Shown piece after piece: positions 45,865 through 48,458 of a stretch of DNA of 48,458 bases. This DNA is from Bacteroidales bacterium. Lineage in GTDB: Bacteria > Bacteroidota > Bacteroidia > Bacteroidales > JAFGXI01. The notes under the pieces are model-generated. The model saw only the letters and a list, made by a program, of their open reading frames with translations. It was not told where the DNA came from and ran no database searches. Location: NCBI GenBank assembly GCA_016936665.1, contig JAFGXI010000003.1, forward strand, positions 1 through 48,458. The letters run 5' to 3'. Every line of letters begins with the position of its first letter. Position 1 is the first letter of the stretch. A program made the translations under genes and the position numbers.

Positions 45865-45903
45865 TAATAATAATAAAAAACCACCCTTAATTTTTAAGGG
45901 TGG
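45865..45903 (-). terminator. Attenuator (leader terminator) of the ilv operon
   Basis: On the minus strand CCACCCTTAA (45903-45894), loop AAA and TTAAGGGTGG (45890-45881) form a perfect 10-bp stem, followed by TTTTTT and ATTATTATTA directly before the ilvD ATG. A strong intrinsic terminator placed upstream of a coding region, rather than after one, is the mark of an attenuator. It starts 25 bases after the stop codon of the branched-chain-rich leader peptide. GGUGGUG within the leader's Leu-Val-Val codons (45941-45935) can pair with UGCCACC (45905-45899), overlapping the 5' arm, and so could form an antiterminator. Confidence 0.85.
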
Positions 45904-45928
45904 CACAGTTATAAAAAATCACAAACAG

Positions 45929-45979
45929 CTATACCACCACCAACAGAATAATGTTAATGTTAATGATGAAGTGTAACAA
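45929..45979 (-). CDS. ilv operon leader peptide (branched-chain-rich, 16 aa)
   Basis: The minus strand reads MLHFIININIILLVVV then TAG, if translation starts at TTG 45979; GTG at 46003 in the same frame would give 24 residues. The last twelve codons hold five Ile, two Leu and three Val, separated only by two Asn, which is extreme enrichment for the operon's own end products. It ends 25 bases before a terminator hairpin that precedes ilvD. In enteric bacteria such peptides (ilvL, ivbL) make ribosomes stall when charged Ile, Leu or Val tRNA is scarce, preventing the terminator. There is no in-frame ATG, so the exact start is uncertain; another gene in this window also uses TTG. Confidence 0.75.
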   Translation of the reverse strand: MLHFIININIILLVVV

Positions 45980-46042
45980 TATATTATGAGCTAATTTGTG
46001 CACTTTGGTACTATTTTTACATTAATTATTTACCCGTTTTTT

Positions 46043-46080
46043 AAAAAATGTGTTAAGGGGAGCGGACTCCCCATTAACAC
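46043..46080 (-). terminator. Intrinsic terminator after the PorP/SprF-family gene
   Basis: On the minus strand GTGTTAA-T-GGGGAG (46080-46067), loop TCCG and CTCCCC-TTAACAC form a 13-bp stem with one bulged base, followed by ATTTTTT. It lies 28 bases after the stop of the PorP/SprF gene and isolates it from the ilv leader, whose promoter must lie in ~46004-46042. I could not identify a TAnnTTTG there. Confidence 0.88.
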
Positions 46081-46108
46081 TACACTTACAACTTATGAGA
46101 TCTTAATT

Positions 46109-47029
46109 TTACAATAAAGCAGAGGATTTAGCTTGTTTTTTAATATCAAACCTAAGAACAATTTCATGAGAACCTGAATTTACATTCTTTAGTTTACTCA
46201 CAGAATAGTCAAAGGCGTATGCGATTGAATATCGGTCTACCTTAACGCCAAACATCACGATGGCCGATTCCTTATGTCGATACGATAAGGCCAAAAAATA
46301 ATTCTTACTATAAATTAATTTAGCATTAATATCTATTTGAAGAGCTGACTGTTCTGTAGTTTTTAACATTAATGAGGGTTCTAACTGTATAACATCATTA
46401 AGCTTAAACTTATAGCCCCCATATAAATAATAATGCCTTACCGTTTTATTCAATTTATTGCCAGATCCTAAAGCAATTGGCAATTGAAGTAATTGCGTTG
46501 AAGACAAACTCAAAAAATACTTATCGTCATACAAATACAATCCAAAATTGGCATCAGGAATCAAGCTTACATCCGTTGACTGATTGAAAACTATATCGTC
46601 ATCGTTAATGATGTTCTGATTACTATTATTAAAACTAAATTGTGTCGCTGAGAGGGCTAAGCCAAACGACAATTGCGTTTTATTGTAAACCTTTATCTTA
46701 TAGGAAAAAGCCCCCATAACACCTATTTCTGATATCGCACCAAAAGCATCATGATAGACCATACCACCAACTCCAGTAACACGATTCCTTCCTAAGTCTG
46801 TATGGGTACTTAAGGATTGAGTTTGCGGTGCATTTTCAATGCCTATCCATTGCTGACGCACACTTAATTGAATAGGAAATAATTCTGAAGTACCTGCTAT
46901 AGCAGGGTTAATTGCAAATCCGTTAATAATATAATTACTATACATGGTTTGCTGTTGTGCATACAAATGATAAGTTATTACCATTATTGACACAAACAAT
47001 ATATACTTAAAATGTTTGATTCTTTTCAT
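46109..47029 (-). CDS. PorP/SprF family type IX secretion-associated outer-membrane protein
   Basis: The 306-aa product has a signal peptide (MKRIKHFKYILFVSIMVITY, cleavage near LYAQQ). The family start follows: QTMYSNYIINGFAINPAIAGT, with the conserved N-P-A-x-A-G and then RQQWIGIENAPQTQSLSTH. The rest is a barrel of alternating strands (for example NYFLALSYRHKESAIVMFGVKVDRYSIAYAFDY). PorP/SprF proteins assist secretion or surface anchoring of T9SS cargo; SprF is needed for surface delivery of the adhesin SprB in gliding flavobacteria. It follows a T9SS type B surface-protein gene after 66 bases, the usual adhesin-then-SprF order. Confidence 0.92.
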   Translation of the reverse strand: MKRIKHFKYILFVSIMVITYHLYAQQQTMYSNYIINGFAINPAIAGTSELFPIQLSVRQQWIGIENAPQTQSLSTHTDLGRNRVTGVGGMVYHDAFGAISEIGVMGAFSYKIKVYNKTQLSFGLALSATQFSFNNSNQNIINDDDIVFNQSTDVSLIPDANFGLYLYDDKYFLSLSSTQLLQLPIALGSGNKLNKTVRHYYLYGGYKFKLNDVIQLEPSLMLKTTEQSALQIDINAKLIYSKNYFLALSYRHKESAIVMFGVKVDRYSIAYAFDYSVSKLKNVNSGSHEIVLRFDIKKQAKSSALL

Positions 47030-47095
47030 TTTATTGTGTTTTCGACTTGATGTTAGCTAAAAGTACCTAACCATCTAGTCCATTTATAACTGTCT

Positions 47096-48458
47096 TTATT
47101 TTTTAATACTAAGTACGCCGTTTATCACCTTATCCTCATCTTCAAGGTAAAGCATATACACAAATGCACTTACTGGCAATTCTTTGCCATTATACGTGCC
47201 ATCCCACTGATTACCAGAATAGGCATACTCTTGCCCTAAACCATCAAATTCAAACACTAATTGTCCCCATCGGTTAAAGATTTCAATTTTGATTTGCCCT
47301 TTAAGTTCAATGTTTTCAATTTCCCACAAATCATTAACCATATCGTTATTCGGAGAAAATGCTGTTGGTATATTTAAACAATTGATATCTAAACTATTTA
47401 ACTCTAATTGAACATTACTAACACAATGATGAGCGTCCGTCAATGTCAATTCGTAAGTCCCAGATAATAAATTTTGCAACAAGCTATCATTTGAACCTGT
47501 ACTCCATGTATAAGTTACCGGGCTACTGACATTATAAATACTAATGGCGCCATCTTCAGAGTTAGGACAACTAGCTGGCTGTATATCAAAAGCATAATTG
47601 ATCGCATCAAAAACAGTGACTTCTACACTATCTATCGAAGAACAGTTATTATCATCAGTAACAGTAACATAATACCAATCAGGATTAAGCGTTGCTATAC
47701 CTTGACTATCATCTCCTGTAGACCACTGAAAACCAGGAAAGACGTCAACAACTTGAACAAAAGCGGTATCTTCCGGACAAATGGCTGAATTACCAGATAT
47801 TTTAATTACGGGGCGAGCTAATTCGACAACTTCCACAGAATCGTATGCGTAACAATGATTATCATCCATAACTGTTAAATAATAAAACCCTTGGGTAAGC
47901 TCAACTTGTTGTTGATCCATGCCATTACTCCACAAATACGTTTGATAAGCTTCACCAGCACCAAGAAATGTAGACAAACCCTCACAATAACTAGTATCAC
48001 CTACTATTTCGACGACTGGCAAAGCATTTTCGAAAATTAAAACACTATCAACACCTTGACAATTATTGATATCCGTAACTGTTAAATAATACATACCTGC
48101 TTCATAAACCCATAAACTATTGTTTGGATTGCCTTCTGACCATAAATAAGTGTTATATGCACCATTAACAGACAGAAGTAAAGAATCGTTTTTACAAAAT
48201 GTAGTATCTCCTGCGATTTCAGGATATAAATTTGAATTAACAGTTATCTCGAAGCTAGATTCGCTAAAACACGATGCATTAGAATCATAAATATAAACCG
48301 TTTGCGAATTTGTAATATTTCCAGTTAAAACACTTCCATTAGCGCCTGATTCTGAATAATAGGCTTGATTACCGCTAAGGTATAATCCTGAGATAGGTTC
48401 TAAAGTATAAACATTACAAACAGCAGTATCAGAAATTGGATCTAATACAGGTGTGGTA
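47096..48458 (-). CDS. Large repeat-containing surface protein with T9SS type B sorting domain (C-terminal part; start outside window)
   Basis: The frame is open from the stop at 47096 to the window edge, giving at least 453 residues. Apparent starts inside (for example at 48094) are internal repeats. The protein has tandem ~65-residue Ig/PKD-like modules with recurring TYLWSxG, G-x-YYLTVTDxNxC and D-S-V-x-V elements. The last module is SprB-like (PVTYTWSTGSNDSLLQNL, then SGTYELTLTDAHHC). The final ~90 residues are the type B sorting domain: NIPTAFSPNNDMVNDLW, IEIFNRWGQLVFEF, NQWDGTYNGKELP and YMLYLED. It is likely a surface adhesin exported by T9SS, partnered by the PorP/SprF protein encoded downstream. 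Confidence 0.92.
   Translation of the reverse strand, partial: TTPVLDPISDTAVCNVYTLEPISGLYLSGNQAYYSESGANGSVLTGNITNSQTVYIYDSNASCFSESSFEITVNSNLYPEIAGDTTFCKNDSLLLSVNGAYNTYLWSEGNPNNSLWVYEAGMYYLTVTDINNCQGVDSVLIFENALPVVEIVGDTSYCEGLSTFLGAGEAYQTYLWSNGMDQQQVELTQGFYYLTVMDDNHCYAYDSVEVVELARPVIKISGNSAICPEDTAFVQVVDVFPGFQWSTGDDSQGIATLNPDWYYVTVTDDNNCSSIDSVEVTVFDAINYAFDIQPASCPNSEDGAISIYNVSSPVTYTWSTGSNDSLLQNLLSGTYELTLTDAHHCVSNVQLELNSLDINCLNIPTAFSPNNDMVNDLWEIENIELKGQIKIEIFNRWGQLVFEFDGLGQEYAYSGNQWDGTYNGKELPVSAFVYMLYLEDEDKVINGVLSIKK

Noticed and set aside
48092..48094. ATG at 48094 as the start of the right-edge surface protein
   Set aside because: The frame stays open to the end of the window and continues the same repeat pattern upstream, with no signal peptide at this Met; it is an internal residue.
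39294..48458. Possible genomic island inserted at tRNA-Ser (ilv cluster plus surface genes)
   Set aside because: No integrase, no duplicated tRNA 3' end and only a mild drop in TCG/CGA-containing triplets by eye; ilv genes are core metabolism. Evidence is too weak.

Overview
This 48.5 kb window is typical Bacteroidota (class Bacteroidia-like) chromosomal DNA. It is AT-rich and carries many exported proteins. It encodes type IX secretion (T9SS) type B sorting domains, a PorP/SprF-family protein and a paired catalytic/non-catalytic M16 peptidase set. A tRNA promoter fits the Bacteroidota pattern TTTG-N19-TAnnTTTG. The short ketol-acid reductoisomerase (348 aa) and the T9SS proteins suggest a Bacteroidales/Marinilabiliales-like or flavobacterial lineage; I cannot resolve the order.

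Layout. (1) 1-182: the extreme left end looks chimeric. The first 33 codons of an ABC-F protein run directly into the C-terminal part of UvrA, both on the minus strand. (2) 382-6606 (+): a 1070-aa TPR lipoprotein/periplasm-type protein, a translationally coupled outer-membrane beta-barrel protein and a polytopic membrane protein. (3) 13826-6626 (-): a compact five-gene operon of an FMN-dependent NMO/FabK-type enzyme, the two M16 peptidase subunits, a T9SS-sorted fibronectin-like protein and the bifunctional (p)ppGpp enzyme Rel/SpoT. (4) 17519-14025 (-): an orphan five-PAS histidine kinase. (5) 17733-20055 (+): EttA and a small flavin reductase. (6) 21304-20111 (-): an isocitrate dehydrogenase-family enzyme. 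(7) 21476-29690: a small exported protein (+), then on the minus strand a helix-hairpin-helix protein, an alanine/sodium symporter, an acyl-CoA dehydrogenase and a 1150-aa outer-membrane protein that must start at TTG. (8) 29858-33222: an ABC-F ATPase (-) and a TPR-transmembrane-coiled-coil protein (+). (9) 39080-33241 (-): an envelope/lipid operon of an MMPL/RND transporter, an NAD-dependent epimerase, a polyprenyl diphosphate synthase, MlaE and MlaF. (10) 39211-39293 (+): tRNA-Ser(GCU). (11) 45979-39370 (-): the isoleucine/valine operon ilvD-ilvB-ilvN-ilvC-ilvA, preceded by an apparent transcription attenuator. (12) 48458-46109 (-): the C-terminal part of a repeat-containing T9SS-B surface protein followed by its PorP/SprF-type partner.

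Most notable: the ilv operon leader contains a tiny unannotated reading frame ending in I-I-N-I-N-I-I-L-L-V-V-V. It lies 25 nt before a 10-bp GC-containing hairpin with a U-tract, which itself sits just ahead of the ilvD start. This is the classical architecture of leader-peptide attenuation for branched-chain amino acids. There is no CRISPR array, insertion sequence, rRNA or prophage in the window, and no gene-free stretch longer than 300 bases.
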